64,000 nt of DNA from Paramarasmius palmivorus (GCA_037176845.1 JAYKXP010000194.1:1-64000), one strand, 5' to 3'. Numbered from the stretch's first letter, positions 24,730 to 36,388 are shown. Notes: a model not told the origin generated them from the sequence alone. A program made the numbers and translations.

Positions 24730-24785
24730 TACAGTTTTCACAGTTTTCAGGAGGTGATTGTACTTTGACAACCACTGGTAGAAGT
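24730..24785 (-). repeat. Probable Tc1 terminal sequence
   Basis: Read on the minus strand it starts CAGTGGTTGTCAAAGTAC and contains GTGAAAACTGTGAAAACTG, the short-repeat style of Tc1/mariner termini. It lies upstream of the Tc1 transposase once the 23,695-24,729 element is removed. The partner terminus near 19,000 was not found, so this end may be all that is left. Confidence 0.4.
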
Positions 24786-24929
24786 AATAGTGGTGGTTAG
24801 ATACCCATGTGGGGCGTACTGTATACCAGGATCTACTAATATAACCACCTAAAACACCTTCTGTCCAATGACTAGCTATTTAGGGCTCATACTAGTCCTT
24901 CTATAACCATTATGGGTTTATGCAACAAT

Positions 24930-26480
24930 GATAAAGTGCAAAACTAGCATATTTGCGTTCAAAAATGAAGTGATTAAAGTCAGGCATATCATTGACACTA
25001 CTGGTATAGTAATAAGGTGAGGAAAAGGACTTACCATTGTTGATGATGGTGGTTGCAAGTAAGAAGTGAAAAGCTCTAAGTCTTCAGTACACAGTAGGCT
25101 TGTGCTTGCAAATCTTATGTTTGTTGAAGCACATGCTTGTACAAACACAAGATTTACAAGCACAAGCCTGCTACGTGCACTCTAGCAACAAGTTTTCACT
25201 TCTTGCTTGTAACCACCATCATCAATGATGACGAAGGCCCTTGCATGTTGTTCAATGGTGTAAGTTTACTTCTTTTCACATAGAATAGATAATATATGTA
25301 TATTACAACAAATAATGAGATCAAAAAGAGTCAAAAATCATACCTAATAATATAATGTCTCAGATAGAAAAAAAAAGTCCTAAGGTCAATGCTGACACAC
25401 TGTTCCAGGACACTATGGGCTCATCACCATCACTATGGCTTCCTTGTCAATGCTGGATGTTTGCCAATTGCTGGATTTCAAGGCTGCAGTGGATCGGGGA
25501 GGATACAACAGTGAGGAAGATAAAGAAGGTATGTATATCATATACTCTCCCAATCTATCCATCATCTAACATCTCTCAATTGGTAGATGAAGGGTTCATT
25601 GACAACAGGAAAGGCAACCAGGGGCAGGAACTTAACTATCATGCTGTTGATGTTGCCCTAGATAACCACAAAGATAACACAGACCATAACCAAGACTCAC
25701 TCTTTTTGGTAGAAGATGCAGACATTCACTCAGAGCATGATTCCCTGTTCTCAGGAGACAATGAAGACATGGAGATGGCAGGTTTTCACTTAATAATAAT
25801 ACTTCTCCTTATTTGTAGGTTTTGCTTATTCTTCAAATATAGCTTTGAATGACAGGGCTAGGGCTGCTGGTGGATTGTCGGATACAATGGACAAAATACC
25901 AGTCAAAAGAGGTGTGGATTGTCAAGTGCAAGGTGTGTCCTGTTTCTCCAAGAATGTCTATCTAATGTCTTGCTAGTGGTACAAAGAAGATTATGTTATA
26001 GCTTTCCTTGACTATTATTGCAAGAAGTATCCTGAAGACACCACATTCCCCTCATACCAAACCATCTCTCGCAGCTGTGGGTACGTCCTTGTGCACATGA
26101 TGTTGCCAAGGCTGCCTCTGCCATTCATGGGTGTGCATTTCTATGATGAAAGTAAGGAAATACCTGAGGAGTACACATGGTTCTTGTCACTGGCCCTTTA
26201 GACATTGCACCTATACTGTCTGATTGATCTAGCATTACTGAAGCAATTGTTGGCACCCCTAAAAACCCAGATATTCCCCACTTCAAAGCCTACTAGTAGA
26301 TCAGGCTTGGCCCCACACAAATGCCAATGAAGAAGAAGCTGAAAACCCCCTAGGAAACCTGGTTTGCCATTGTACTATAACAATCCTGCGCTTATTCTCA
26401 ACATTGATGGCCACACCATTACTGTTCTTTTCATTCCTACAGTTCTAGCAACTAGATACAATGAAACCTTAGATACATGA
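24930..26480 (+). pseudogene. Decayed transposon-like coding remains
   Basis: The left 60 bp are an inverted copy of the start of the Plavaka frame at 18.93 kb. Further right, 25,355-25,850 is an open frame rich in Asp/His/Asn without a recognised domain. At about 25,975-26,270 a frame encodes WYKEDYVIAFLDYY, TTFPSYQTISRSCGYV and MGVHFYDESKEIPEEYTWF, broken by TAG codons where Gln would fit. Another piece near 26,375-26,470 includes YYNNPALILNIDGHTITVLF. I do not recognise the family. The setting points to an old mobile element or a gene carried by one. Confidence 0.4.
25040..25225. repeat. Imperfect hairpin (~80-bp arms)
   Basis: The left arm starts TTGATGATGGTGGTTGCAAG and the right arm ends CTTGTAACCACCATCATCAA. 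The arms pair through AAGAAGTGAAAA/TTTTCACTTCTT and a segment rich in GCTTGTGCTTG, with a short central loop near 25,120-25,140. It could be a small inverted-repeat transposon remnant or a fold-back transcript source. Confidence 0.6.
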
Positions 26481-26885
26481 TGCCCAAAGGGTCATTGGTT
26501 CAGAGTTGTCTGCTCAAATCTCAGGTATCTTGGCACCAGGATGGTGCAAAGTATGCTGAATGGGTTTAATATATGTAAGGCCATCTAGAGACAGCAAAAC
26601 ACAACTCAACCTCCTATATGCAAGGATGGCTCAGCGTTGGCAAAGGTTCTGCATGGTAGTAAGATCAAGAAACAATGTATTATTACTATAGACACTCTAG
26701 TACTCAATCTAGACCAATGAACAACAAAGTGTGTGCTATAGAGAATGGTATAAGGTGTATATTTGTATCCAACAAACAAAGAAATCAACAAAATGCAACA
26801 GGATAGTGCCCAAGTGCAGCTAGCCTCTTCAATATCCAAACTGGATCGATTCCAAACAAGTTCAACAATGACCAATATGTGGCAA

Positions 26886-27058
26886 TGGGAGGCCCTCAGT
26901 CCTCAGTGCCAAAACAATAAGTAAGGTGGCCCTCTGTCCACAATACTTCAGTTACAATAGATAAGGAGGCCCTCTCTCCTCTATATCTCAACTTAGGTAG
27001 GAGGCCCTCTGTCCTCAGTACCTCAACTTAGGTGGGAGTCCCTAGTACTCCAAACCTC
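26886..27058. repeat. Imperfect tandem repeat, ~35-40-bp unit, about five copies
   Basis: The core GGAGGCCCTCTGTCC, followed by a CTCAACTTAGGT-type tail, recurs about five times with drift in length and sequence. No coding role is apparent; it lies between transposon remains. Confidence 0.65.
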
Positions 27059-29118
27059 AGTGGTCAAGTCAAATCCCATCTAGACGCAACTCAGTATGTT
27101 CTATTCAAGAGACTGCTGTATGCTTATCACAGCTATACAAGTAGCAAATCACTGACTCTGTGTCAGGTGGGGTATATTCTTAAATATTCTCTGAAGTCAA
27201 GTTCCAAAGTTGTTGATTGCTCTGTGCTATCTGACAGTGGGGGGATCTACTTGCTTGCCTTTTCATATTGAAATGGGCCAGCTTATATACCCTCTAGCTG
27301 TCCTATTTACCCATAATCCACAAATACATACTTCTAGCTATGATTCCGATGGCTCACTGCCCATACAAGGTATAGAACTACTTAAGAAGGAAATGAAATA
27401 TTCTTTTTAGATGATCTTTTGTCCATATTCTGGATTTATTCACATTTTGGTCCTGAAAGCAGTTCCAAATATTTGGCTAGCTCCATGTTGGAAATTGCTC
27501 GGTGGACTATCCTTCTTCCTTGTGCTGACTCACTCTTGCTAGACCGCATGGTACATAGCTGTTGAGCGGAGACGGCTCTCCTTGGTATCGGATATCGTCA
27601 GGAACTGCCTAGACATCTTCCCTTCGAGTCCCTCCCTTAGAGTCTATTCTTCTATATTCTTCTAGGTTCAAGAATGTGTAATTCTATCACCATTCCTAGC
27701 TAGCACTTTGTCTAGCCAGGGGAAAGGTACGGTCTCTCCTCGGAGATATAATTCTCTGGTTGGTTTCAGATCTACACCTTTTGGCGATGAGCCTGAAATG
27801 TCCTGGGCAAGTAACTCGCTTGTAGTAAGCGGCTAGTGTAAAACCCTAAAACCTTGCTTGCTTATCAATTTGATCTTCAGCTGTCTAGCTTCAGATCTCA
27901 TTGATTTTACTAAGCTATGCTAAGAGCTTCGGATTAATCCAAGCTGCAACATGCACGCTTCCTCCTAGAGCGGAAGATCCTCTTTCCATCATATCCTGCC
28001 AGCGTCTAGACTGGTCAGTCAACAATGCATCTCTATGCCTATGCATCTATTCTGTGCCAAATTCAAATCCCCTTAGTTGCAGACATTATTCAAGGTTTCT
28101 AGTCACAACAACTCTTCCAGATCAGTTGTATAGCCTCATAAGAAGTCTATAGCCAATTCCATAGTGTTTCTATAGATGACATGACAACCGTCCTTCTAGT
28201 ATAGACAGTCCTACAGTTTTCAGACACGTCTAGCATGCATGGCTAAGTCTCCAGCTACCATAGCCTGATCATACAATCCATGAACAAGCGTATAGACAGC
28301 TAATTACTCTTTGTTAGAGCCTAAGTCCACTTTCACTAGCTGCTTGGGCTCACACTAGTGCTCTTGTTTCCCTTATCAAGCATATTAAAACTTGTTGAAG
28401 GCAAGAATATTCGTCTAGATACGCGATTTATATTTTGGACCATATCAGCGCTGCAGGTTGCCTGGCATCACAGGTGTCAGTCCTACATGATGTCTCCGAT
28501 AGGTTGACGGACGACAATACCTTTCACTGGTGCTTCGAAGCTTCCCTATGTGCGTTGTCCACAAGTGCCATCTTCTGTTTGCCATACCAGACACCTCAGA
28601 GTCGGAGCAGAACTCTTATCCACATTGTTAATCAAAGTTAGAGGTTATGAAATATATTTATTATTGATTCAACATGTATCTACTGTATATATGTATTACA
28701 CCCGTAAATATAACATTACAGTTCATAGACAGCGGGATACAATACACTCATCAATTCAAGTACAAGGAAAGGAAGCTGACAAGCCTGAGGCGCAGATCCT
28801 GTGGGAAAAACTGGTACAATAGATGTTACATTTTTTCTCCCCATAAAGAACAAGTCTCAATTCTTTCAAACTCATAATTTGAACTGGAAAGAAGGACTTC
28901 ATCACGGGACAATCATCAGGCACCAGGACAGTAAAGAAACTGCAGGTATCTAATCACACCAATGACGACAACACTCACAACTACAGGAACATGAAAAAGT
29001 ATTGTGATGAGTCCAGACTCCAACAGATCAAACATTGCAACCTTCAAGGAGATTACTTTGACAATCTGGATTAGAGTCAAACCTCAGATCATTCCATAAT
29101 CCAAGATTTGAGGGGGAG
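27059..29118. other. Gene-poor stretch before a copia-like LTR
   Basis: Only short frames without recognisable domains. The last 250 bases may be the degraded 3' end of a copia-type internal region, since a purine tract (GAGGGGGAG, 29,110-29,118) abuts the LTR start at 29,119. Confidence 0.35.
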
Positions 29119-29436
29119 TGTTGGAATTCTAGAATGTTCTATTCATACATCTACATATGCCACATCTTAGAATATCTCTTGACCCACTCATATTGTTTCG
29201 TATAACCCACTTACTTACAGAAAGCCACACAAAGCCACAGTTATTTCTATCACGTCTATACTTGTACTATTAGGTCTATCTTTCATCCTCACTCATGTAT
29301 AAAAGCTAGACAGAAAACCCTAATACTACATTGAATCACATAGACTTGGTTTACACTTCTATCTCAACCCCTCTGGTCATCTGCTATCATGTATCATACT
29401 ATTGCCGCTAACAGAGTTCAATCTAAAACTCTGACA
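29119..29436 (+). mobile_element. Copia-like long terminal repeat
   Basis: Begins TGTTGGAATTCTAG directly after a polypurine tract and ends AAAACTCTGACA, giving TGT...ACA ends. A TATAAAAG motif lies at about 29,297. The purine tract plus TGTTGG start is typical of the 3' end of Ty1/copia elements. No intact internal domain is seen to the left. Confidence 0.65.
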
Positions 29437-29647
29437 ATTTCTAGTTCCCTTAGTATCTATTATCATAAATTTAGCATTATCTTTTATCCCCTACTCATGT
29501 ATAAAAGCTAGACAGAAAACCCTACATACATTATAAGAACATCAGTTGGTTCTCTCACTTCTATAACAACCCCTCTGGTCATCAACTATTGTTTATCGCG
29601 CTATCTGCACTATCACTGCTAACAGAGTTCAATCTAAAACTCTGACA
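29437..29647 (+). repeat. Partial tandem duplicate of the LTR
   Basis: The segment repeats the last two thirds of the LTR (about 29,244-29,436), including ACTCATGTATAAAAGCTAG and the common end CTAACAGAGTTCAATCTAAA followed by ACTCTGACA. It lacks the TGTTGG start, so it looks like a 5'-truncated LTR joined head to tail. Confidence 0.7.
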
Positions 29648-29919
29648 GTGGGATGGCATATCATCCCATTTTTTTGTCATACCATCATCAGATGGTGATC
29701 TTGTTCTGTCTGCCAGTGGGTTGATAGTCATCCCATGAGGGCCTCAGTGTTAACAGGATGGGAGCAGCCAGAAAGAGCTACTTGTTTGTTTTCACCATAT
29801 ATGGATCACCTGCTAACACTAGCTGATGGCACATGACATTTGCAGGAGATGGAGTTACCTTAGAGGTTTTTGGTTAGCTGTAAGAGCTATGGCTTGAGAA
29901 AGATCACTCAGTTTGTCAA

Positions 29920-30016
29920 GGCAAGATGGCCGAGTGGTCTAAGGCGCTAGATTTAGGCAATTAGCAATTTGCTATACTCTAGTCTTCGGGCGTGGGTTCG
30001 AATCCCACTCTTGTCA
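29920..30016 (+). tRNA. tRNA-Leu (anticodon UAG) with a ~19-nt intron
   Basis: The acceptor strands GGCAAGA and TCTTGTC pair (one G-U) with discriminator A. The D arm reads GCCGAGTGGTCTAAGGC, the anticodon stem CTAGA/TCTAG encloses TTTAGG with anticodon TAG at 29,954-29,956, and the T arm is GTGGGTTCGAATCCCAC. A long variable arm (TCTTCGGGC) fits leucine. An intron of about 19 nt (29,958-29,976) sits one base 3' of the anticodon, the canonical place. The CCA end is not encoded, as expected for a nuclear tRNA gene. Confidence 0.93.
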
Positions 30017-30301
30017 ATTAATGTCTTTTTGTCTGTCAAAGTATATCCCGCGTTACATTTTCCGATCCCGTCTCCATCTATCTAAACATGTGACAGCCAC
30101 TAGAATCAAGAAAAAATGGGGTGCATTCGAGGTGATAGCCGCGCCGTGCAGCCAAGAAAGCAGCCCACTGGAGACCGTAATTAATTCTTTGATCGGGCGG
30201 GCGGGCAGAAGCCAGTCAGCGGTTCAGGCATAAAACATGGTTGATGCAGGTATGGGACATGTACATAAAGCGCGGGGATGGATTGCATGCACGAACACTG
30301 C

Positions 30302-30808
30302 TCATCGACCACCCTTTCCTCCCTTCATCTGCTGCTTGCTAACCTTCGGCGCCGTCGTAGGGTTGGGCTTGGACGCAGACTTGACCTTCTTACTCTCCTT
30401 CTCCTTCTTTTCCGTCTTGGCCTTTGTGATGGCAGCCAACCTCTGTTGACTTCTCACAGCAGCAGTCTGATTCCTCTTCTCCTTAATGAAAGCCAAATCA
30501 GCACCAACGATTCCACGCTGGTGCTTGACGGTGCGGCGGGAACGCTTCTTGGCGACTTCTTCCGTGATACCCTTCTTGTGCATGCGACGGTAGACCTGGG
30601 TCCAGGCGATTTTACGGGGGTTCTTGCGTTGTAGGAAAAGAGATGAAGTTTTGGATGAGGTGAAGCGGAACACCTACGAAAGAGTATTCAATACAAAGCC
30701 CAATCGAAAAGAGTTGTGTAAACGTACCTTTGAATCACCTCGTACAAAAAGCTTTCCCTTAGAGGGATAGATACGGTATCCCGAGAATGAGTCGATTTCG
30801 ACCTTCAT
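30302..30808 (-). CDS. RPL24: 60S ribosomal protein L24 (eL24)
   Basis: Two exons, 30,808-30,728 and 30,673-30,302, joined over a 54-bp GT-AG intron, encode 150 residues. The N-terminal 27 residues (MKVEIDSFSGYRIYPSKGKL...VRGDSK) and the next exon (VFRFTSSKTSSLFLQRKNPR, KIAWTQVYRRMHKKG) are the conserved eL24 core that lies on the large subunit. A lysine-rich C-terminal tail (KTEKKEKESKKVK) follows. Length agrees with fungal eL24. The gene faces away from RPS0, with about 490 bp between the start codons, so a shared promoter region for two ribosomal protein genes is likely. Confidence 0.96.
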
Positions 30809-31300
30809 CTAAACGCGACAAGTGAATCCATTAGTTACGAGCCATGATTTCGATGAGTTTCGGGGTCCCAGGGAGCGTAGGGGTCAGCTGAACAGACATA
30901 CGTCGGTAGTTTTGGAGTTTCTTGAAGAGGTCGATGGGCTCTGTCTTGAACGACGCTGGTCGAAGCGTTCTGTGGATTTGGAAAGGTGTGACTAGGGTTA
31001 GGGTCCTATACATATCCAAACAAGTGACGGAAGCTAGACTCGCTCCCAGTCGCCGTATTTGGCAACCGTGTTTGGGCTCTGTTTGGTCAACCGACTTTTC
31101 TCGCGTCCACGCAAAGCAAGCGGCAGTCGATCGTCGTCGTGCTCAAGGCTCTTTTAACAGGTAGCAACACTCTTGCCGGCTCAAAACTACTCGCCCAAGG
31201 TATGTAACGTCTATCTCTTCACGACAACGGCGAAATCGCTTCGGAATCTCTGCTTATTTCGGTGGATTCAACCCGGACTGATTGGATGACCTTTCCGTAG

Positions 31301-32244
31301 ATGGCCAGCATTTCCAAACTCCCAAGCGTCTTGAGCGCGACTGAAGAAGAAATCCAACTCTTGTTGGCCGCACAATGCCACATCGGTACCAAAAACTGCG
31401 ACAAGCAGATGGAGCCTTATGTCTGGAAGCGCCGCAACGACGGAATCCACATCATTAACATTGGCAAAACCTGGGAGAAGCTCGTTTTCGCTGCCCGTAT
31501 CATTGCCGCCGTCGAAAATCCCAACGACGTCTGTGTCATCTCCGCCCGCCCCTATGGTCACCGTGCAGTACTCAAGTTCGCCGCCAACACTGGTGCGCAA
31601 GCTATCGCTGGTCGTTTCACCCCCGGTTCATTCACCAACTACATCACCCGTTCGTTCAAGGAGCCTCGTCTGATTGTTGTCACCGACCCCAGAGTTGACC
31701 ACCAAGCCATTCGTGAGGCCGCATATGTCAACATTCCCGTCATCGCTCTCTGTGACACCGACGCCCCTCTCAAATTCGTCGATGTCGCTATTCCCACCAA
31801 CAACAAAACCAAACACTCCATCGGTCTCATTTGGTGGTTACTCGCTCGCGAAGTTTTGCGCTTGCGTGGAACTATTCCTCGTACCCCCGATGGTTGGAAT
31901 GTCATGGTCGACATGTTCTTCTACCGTGATCCTGAAGAAGTAGAGAGGCAGCAACAGGAGGAAGCTGCTGCAAAGGCACAGCTTGAAGCACCCGCCCAGG
32001 CCGCCGGTGCCGAGGAGTGGGATGTTAGTAGTGCACCACAAGCGGGTGCTATCAACCCTGCTTTGGCTCAGGAGGGTGGTGAGTTACCTCCCAATTTGTC
32101 TCCTTACTATTGCTCAATGACATCCCAGGTGCCCTTGACTGGTCTGCGGACCCTGCTCCTGGTGGACCCACTGACTGGTCCGCCGAGCCCACAGGTGCTA
32201 GTTGGAGTGCAGATGCCGGTGCTACCAATTCGGGTTGGGATTAG
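31301..32244 (+). CDS. RPS0: 40S ribosomal protein S0 (uS2, laminin-receptor-like)
   Basis: Exons 31,301-32,078 and 32,129-32,244 join over a 50-bp intron (GTGAGT...CCCAG) to give 297 residues. Conserved uS2 motifs are [72 protein letters not shown] and [20 protein letters not shown]. The C-terminal tail, mostly from exon 2, has the usual acidic/Trp repeats ([22 protein letters not shown]). Needed for small-subunit assembly in the cytoplasm. ATG 31,301 directly follows CCGTAG, which could be an acceptor for a 5'-leader intron. Confidence 0.96.
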
Positions 32245-32574
32245 GTTCACCGTTCATGCGTATATAGGCTTAAAATCATGTTTCATGCGCACGCTGCTAT
32301 GAGATTCTCTTTTCCTCCGGTATTGATGTCGCGATTGCACTGATGGCAGTGACTGTAGAGAACATGTAGCAATACCAGTTCCGTTGGCCGAATGGCTGTG
32401 CTGAGCTTTTCATGCTGAATCTCGACGCGGTACTTGGCTCGTCCCATGGCTTGATATGGTATATACGTGTAATCTCCATCGTTTCACATATTGTACTACT
32501 AGCAACTATGTGCAACCACAATATTACTCTGCAGCTGATAGATGAATATAACCGGTTTGCGTTAAAGGTGGTCG
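32245..32574. other. Intergenic gap between convergent genes
   Basis: The 3' flanks of RPS0 (plus) and the membrane protein gene (minus) meet here. No gene seen. Confidence 0.5.
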
Positions 32575-33708
32575 CTACACCGACTGAGCCACCGTGGAGA
32601 AAGTAACACTCGATGGATCACTTTCTGCTTGTCTGAAATTTATCGTAGAGTCTGTAACAACACTTCTCGATGCTGTCCTGCGTACGCTCCTAAAGAGATA
32701 GCAGTTCATGCTATTCTCAATCGCCACATGAGGCGCAACGAGAATGAACCGGTAGATATCAGGCAAATGCCCAATAGACATTGCCGCTACCGCCACAAAG
32801 GTTGTAAGGAGAAAGACTCTGCGAAGAGATAGATGAATTTCTATATCATACGAGACGAGAAGACCTACAGAATGTATCTTTGTCCGTCAATAAAGAGCGT
32901 TCTGGTCAATCCACGGAGACGCTTTCCACGGAAAAGAGCCGTTACGTTGTACAGTAGCGTTCTATCCCTCTTCTCTCCTATTTCATCTCTAGGTGCCAGC
33001 CGGTAAGAGATGGCGAAAAATACTGCGAGGTGATTGACCAAAGGGATAATGAGCATGGCTTCTGCTAGAGCGGCGTTCATCGTTGCGGTGCAGTATGGGT
33101 TTGTCGGTCCAATTTGATGGGCTTCTCCAACCCAAGGAAGTAAGAAAGAGCACCCGACAACGACCAAAAGCGATATAAGGAACCCCCAGACAACTTTTTT
33201 TCTTTCCAAGAATACGGCCTTGAGTCTGAAAAAAAGTAGTAGACTCTCCGAGGCGATGAACGGGGGGAAACCGATGAGAATGATTTTCGCGAAGATGGAA
33301 CAATATTTTCCAATAGGTGCAGCTACAAAACCATCAGTTTTCAATTCGACGTCGAAGAAAAGTCAATACCAAACACCAGTGTTGCCAACGTCAGACCTCC
33401 GAAAGTGTTAATCCTGATAATGTATCAGGTAAGACAAGAGAGGTCAAGACACCAGTGCTCACCGAGCCCAAAAATACACAAGGGCAGGAAACCCAATCTT
33501 TCGTCTGAGTATCAATACATACTCACTTGTGAGGTTGGTAAGGACATCCCAAAGAAACATCTGGGTTTTCCGAGGATGAATATCTTTGAGACTTCATGTT
33601 ATGGCATGGCTATTTACTCACCCCCAGTGTTGCGACCACAATGTAAGCTCCGAGAAGCTCTCCAGGTTGTGCTTGGGTACTGTCTACTTCAGTGCGAAGT
33701 GCGACCAT
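32575..33708 (-). CDS. Fungal multi-pass (seven-helix-type) membrane protein, unknown function
   Basis: Five exons join without a frame break: 33,708-33,622, 33,560-33,463, 33,413-33,370, 33,322-32,869 and 32,818-32,575, giving 308 residues. The order of motifs follows a large mushroom family of integral membrane proteins: MFLWDVLTNLTSEYVLI, RRKIGFPALVYFWAR, SLLLFFRLKAVF, HQIGPTNPYC, VFFAISYRL, DGQRYI and a final helix before NSMNCYLFR. About six to seven hydrophobic segments can be counted. The Ser/Thr-rich tail should be cytosolic or extracellular depending on topology. No function is established for this family; a receptor-like role is often guessed but not shown here. Start ATG 33,708 was chosen because it keeps all splice phases. 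Confidence 0.8.
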
Positions 33709-34700
33709 GAAATGATGACGGGGTAGTATGGCGATTACCTGGAACCAAAGGACGCTCTTATACTGATGTCGATATTCCACTGGCACCACATGGTAAATGA
33801 CGATGCAATGTTGACACGACAGCGAACATGGAAGCCCATCATTTGAGAATGGAAGACCGACTGTGTCTCGAGTCCTCACCGAGTTAGAAATCCGATGATT
33901 AGTCGAGGTAGAGCTCAAGCATATGTTTAGTATATGTCCGGAAGAATTTCAAGACTTCAACGAGAACTAGATGCTAAATTTTGAATTCGCGTGCATTGAG
34001 GTCGAGGCAATGTACGTACCCGGGCCAGATTTCTACTCTCAACTAGACAGCATTTCAGGTTATGGCGATGTATACGGTGTATACAATATATATGTCGTTT
34101 GATGTGTCATTGTTTAATGGATGATGCCCATCATCCACAATTCACTCTACGACGTTGCACTGATTGAAAGCAATTGATCCAGTAAGGCTGGTCACGATTG
34201 GGAAAACGGCTCGGACACCCCCTGAAGGTCAAGAAGCATGTTTGCAGTAAGAAGCTCATTCGAAGTTGAAGGAAGTCACTCAACTAACTGGTGAATATTC
34301 GAAGATTCAGTCTTGTGGTGTAGTGAAGAAGTTGAGTTACCGCACCCTAATGAATAGCTCCATGACGTGCAGCGCACTGAAACGCTCACTGATGGAAACC
34401 GGAATGTATTGAATCCCTGAGGACATTAGAGAATGAAAGACGATCCCGGCGCTGACACCGTGAAGGGAGGAAGGAAGAGATCCAGATTTGGGCGCTTCAA
34501 GTTCAACGTGTAAAACCGCACTTCCCACACTCCCAAACGGTATGTACTACAAGGTCGTCTGTTGTATCCTGGAAGCCACGTTCAGATTCAACAAATCCAC
34601 AGGCGTATAGAAGACAGTCCAAGCATCTAGAATAAGTTTTAAGAACCATAACAATACATTGACAATCATCGCCCATCCTCTCGTTCTAGTGCCAGTACAA
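33709..34700. other. Intergenic stretch
   Basis: 5' flank of the membrane protein gene and 3' flank of the GH16 gene. A few short frames only; nothing recognised. Confidence 0.45.
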
Positions 34701-36388
34701 TCACCAGTCAATTAGAAAAGAATGTGAGTGAGACCCGCTAAAAAGAAGAGTCGCGACCCCGACCAAAAAAGCCGACATGAGCCAATACGCAGCATAATGC
34801 TCACCCATACCGACTTTGCTAATTGACAGGCTACTGCCAGCGTTTGCGTTAGGCGGTGAGGTAGGTGAGCCACCAGTGGCAAAAACAGGTCCAGGGTGCG
34901 TGGGCGTAGGTACAATGCCGCCAGTTGTGTAGGCGCGCACATAGGATATCTCGAAGTATGCGTTATCGTAGCGAGGCGAACCTGGTCCTACGACATTGTC
35001 GGCGTACTATGTGAATATGTTCAGTAGAAATAAGCAAGCTAAACCAATATCACATACACAAGTTTTGGTCGCCCCTTGATTCGCACATGCGGGTAGGTAA
35101 TTGTCTGGTTCTCCAGCCCTTAGAATACAAGGAGATTGAGAATATGTAATTGTAGTACCGTACACGAACTCACCATATACCACATAATGTAATATCGAGC
35201 ACAAGTTTCTGTGAAGAGAAGAAACGAGTGATATCACATGAATTGGACGGGTAGCTGGCCGTCGGAGGTCCCCATTGCGATAAATCAATGCTTGAAGATA
35301 AATCTGACTGAAGGATCGAAGCTGGAACGTTTGGGCGCTGGAAGTGAGCAAAGTGAGTAGTCGTGCATGTAAGTCCGGGCATAATACTCACACTCCAAAA
35401 CCAAATGCTGTGCGAAACGGTAATCAATTCAAGTCACACCCTAGACAAGAGGAATTCCATACTATATTCTACATCCAAAGTTAGCACCATATACTGCTAT
35501 CAATCACCGAGATAACGTACCCAGATACATCAAACTGCGTAGCCCATACTCCTCCGCCAGCAGCAGCAAATCCACTTCCGAAGCTATTTGGCTGCAACTC
35601 TTGCACAGTACAGCCTGCAGGTGTGGAGCAATCGCTCACGAGCGTGCGACCGAGTTGGCTAGGTGGAGTTGATTTGAAGCAGCCCGGTAACGAATGAAGG
35701 GCCATTTGATTGTTCCCCATCATGTTGATGCCTTCAATGATGCTATATCGTAGATAACATCAGTAGCTGCGGTCTTTCTGCGCAAACAGGCAGCGTACTC
35801 GATCTCACCATCATCGGGCCAAGTAGGACCGACTGTCCAAAACGCAGGCCATACCTAACATGAAGGATCATTAGTTCATTAATGGATGGGCCTCATTAGG
35901 CATTCAAGTCTACACATACCGAACACCCGTAGGGTATATGATGCAAGTCGATGATCCAGAGACTGCCCACCGCATAAGTGTCCTTGCTTTCAATCCTCAC
36001 CTGCTCGAGGCATCAGTAACCAATCTAAAAGACATGTAGAGAGTGGAAAGGCTCACCGTATTCCTCTTCTGGTTGAAGGGAACATTGCTTCGGTTATCGA
36101 CCTTGAGAATGGCATTACCCGCCTCATTGACGTACGCCAATTGTTGCGCAAAGGCGTCAGTTTCATTGAGCCACCAGACATCGCCTGTAGAGATAGTCAG
36201 AACGTATGTAAATACCTTTGGGCCGGAGCCCGGGAATATCACTCACCAAGTGTCAAATTGTCCCAATTTCCGAAAAAATCCCATTTATCGAAGAATGTTA
36301 GCCCAGAGTAGTCTCTGACAAGTTCGTAACCGAAGCTCGGAGAAGTGAAAGTAAACAGGAGTGCGAAAAGGAAGTAGAAGAAGGTCAT
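34701..36388 (-). CDS. GH16 endo-beta-1,3(4)-glucanase-like protein, membrane anchored
   Basis: Nine exons splice in phase: 36,388-36,247, 36,184-36,057, 36,000-35,920, 35,854-35,799, 35,742-35,521, 35,407-35,392, 35,337-35,174, 35,118-35,058 and 35,006-34,701, giving 391 residues. A signal peptide (MTFFYFLFALLFTFTSPSFG) precedes YELVRDYSG and the GH16 beta-sandwich: GDVWWLNETDAF, VRIESKDTYAVGSLWIIDLH, FWTVGPTWPDDG and the catalytic EIDIIEG, whose Asp codon is split by intron 4. Later motifs are GVWATQFD, GIWFWS and CGIWAGEP. A Thr/Pro/Gly/Ser-rich linker leads to a C-terminal hydrophobic segment (AAYWLMSAFLVGVATLLFSG), so the mature protein is probably tethered to the plasma membrane or wall. 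The likely role is cutting or remodelling beta-1,3/1,4-glucans of the cell wall. Exon 6 is only 16 nt. Confidence 0.9.

Noticed and set aside
26886..27058. CRISPR-like spaced repeat
   Set aside because: The units are adjacent, drift in length and lack constant repeats separated by unique spacers; it is an ordinary tandem repeat in a eukaryote.
30831..31019. 62-codon minus-strand frame just upstream of the RPL24 start
   Set aside because: It ends 22 bp before the RPL24 ATG, in its promoter/leader, and shows no recognised family; likely chance or leader sequence.
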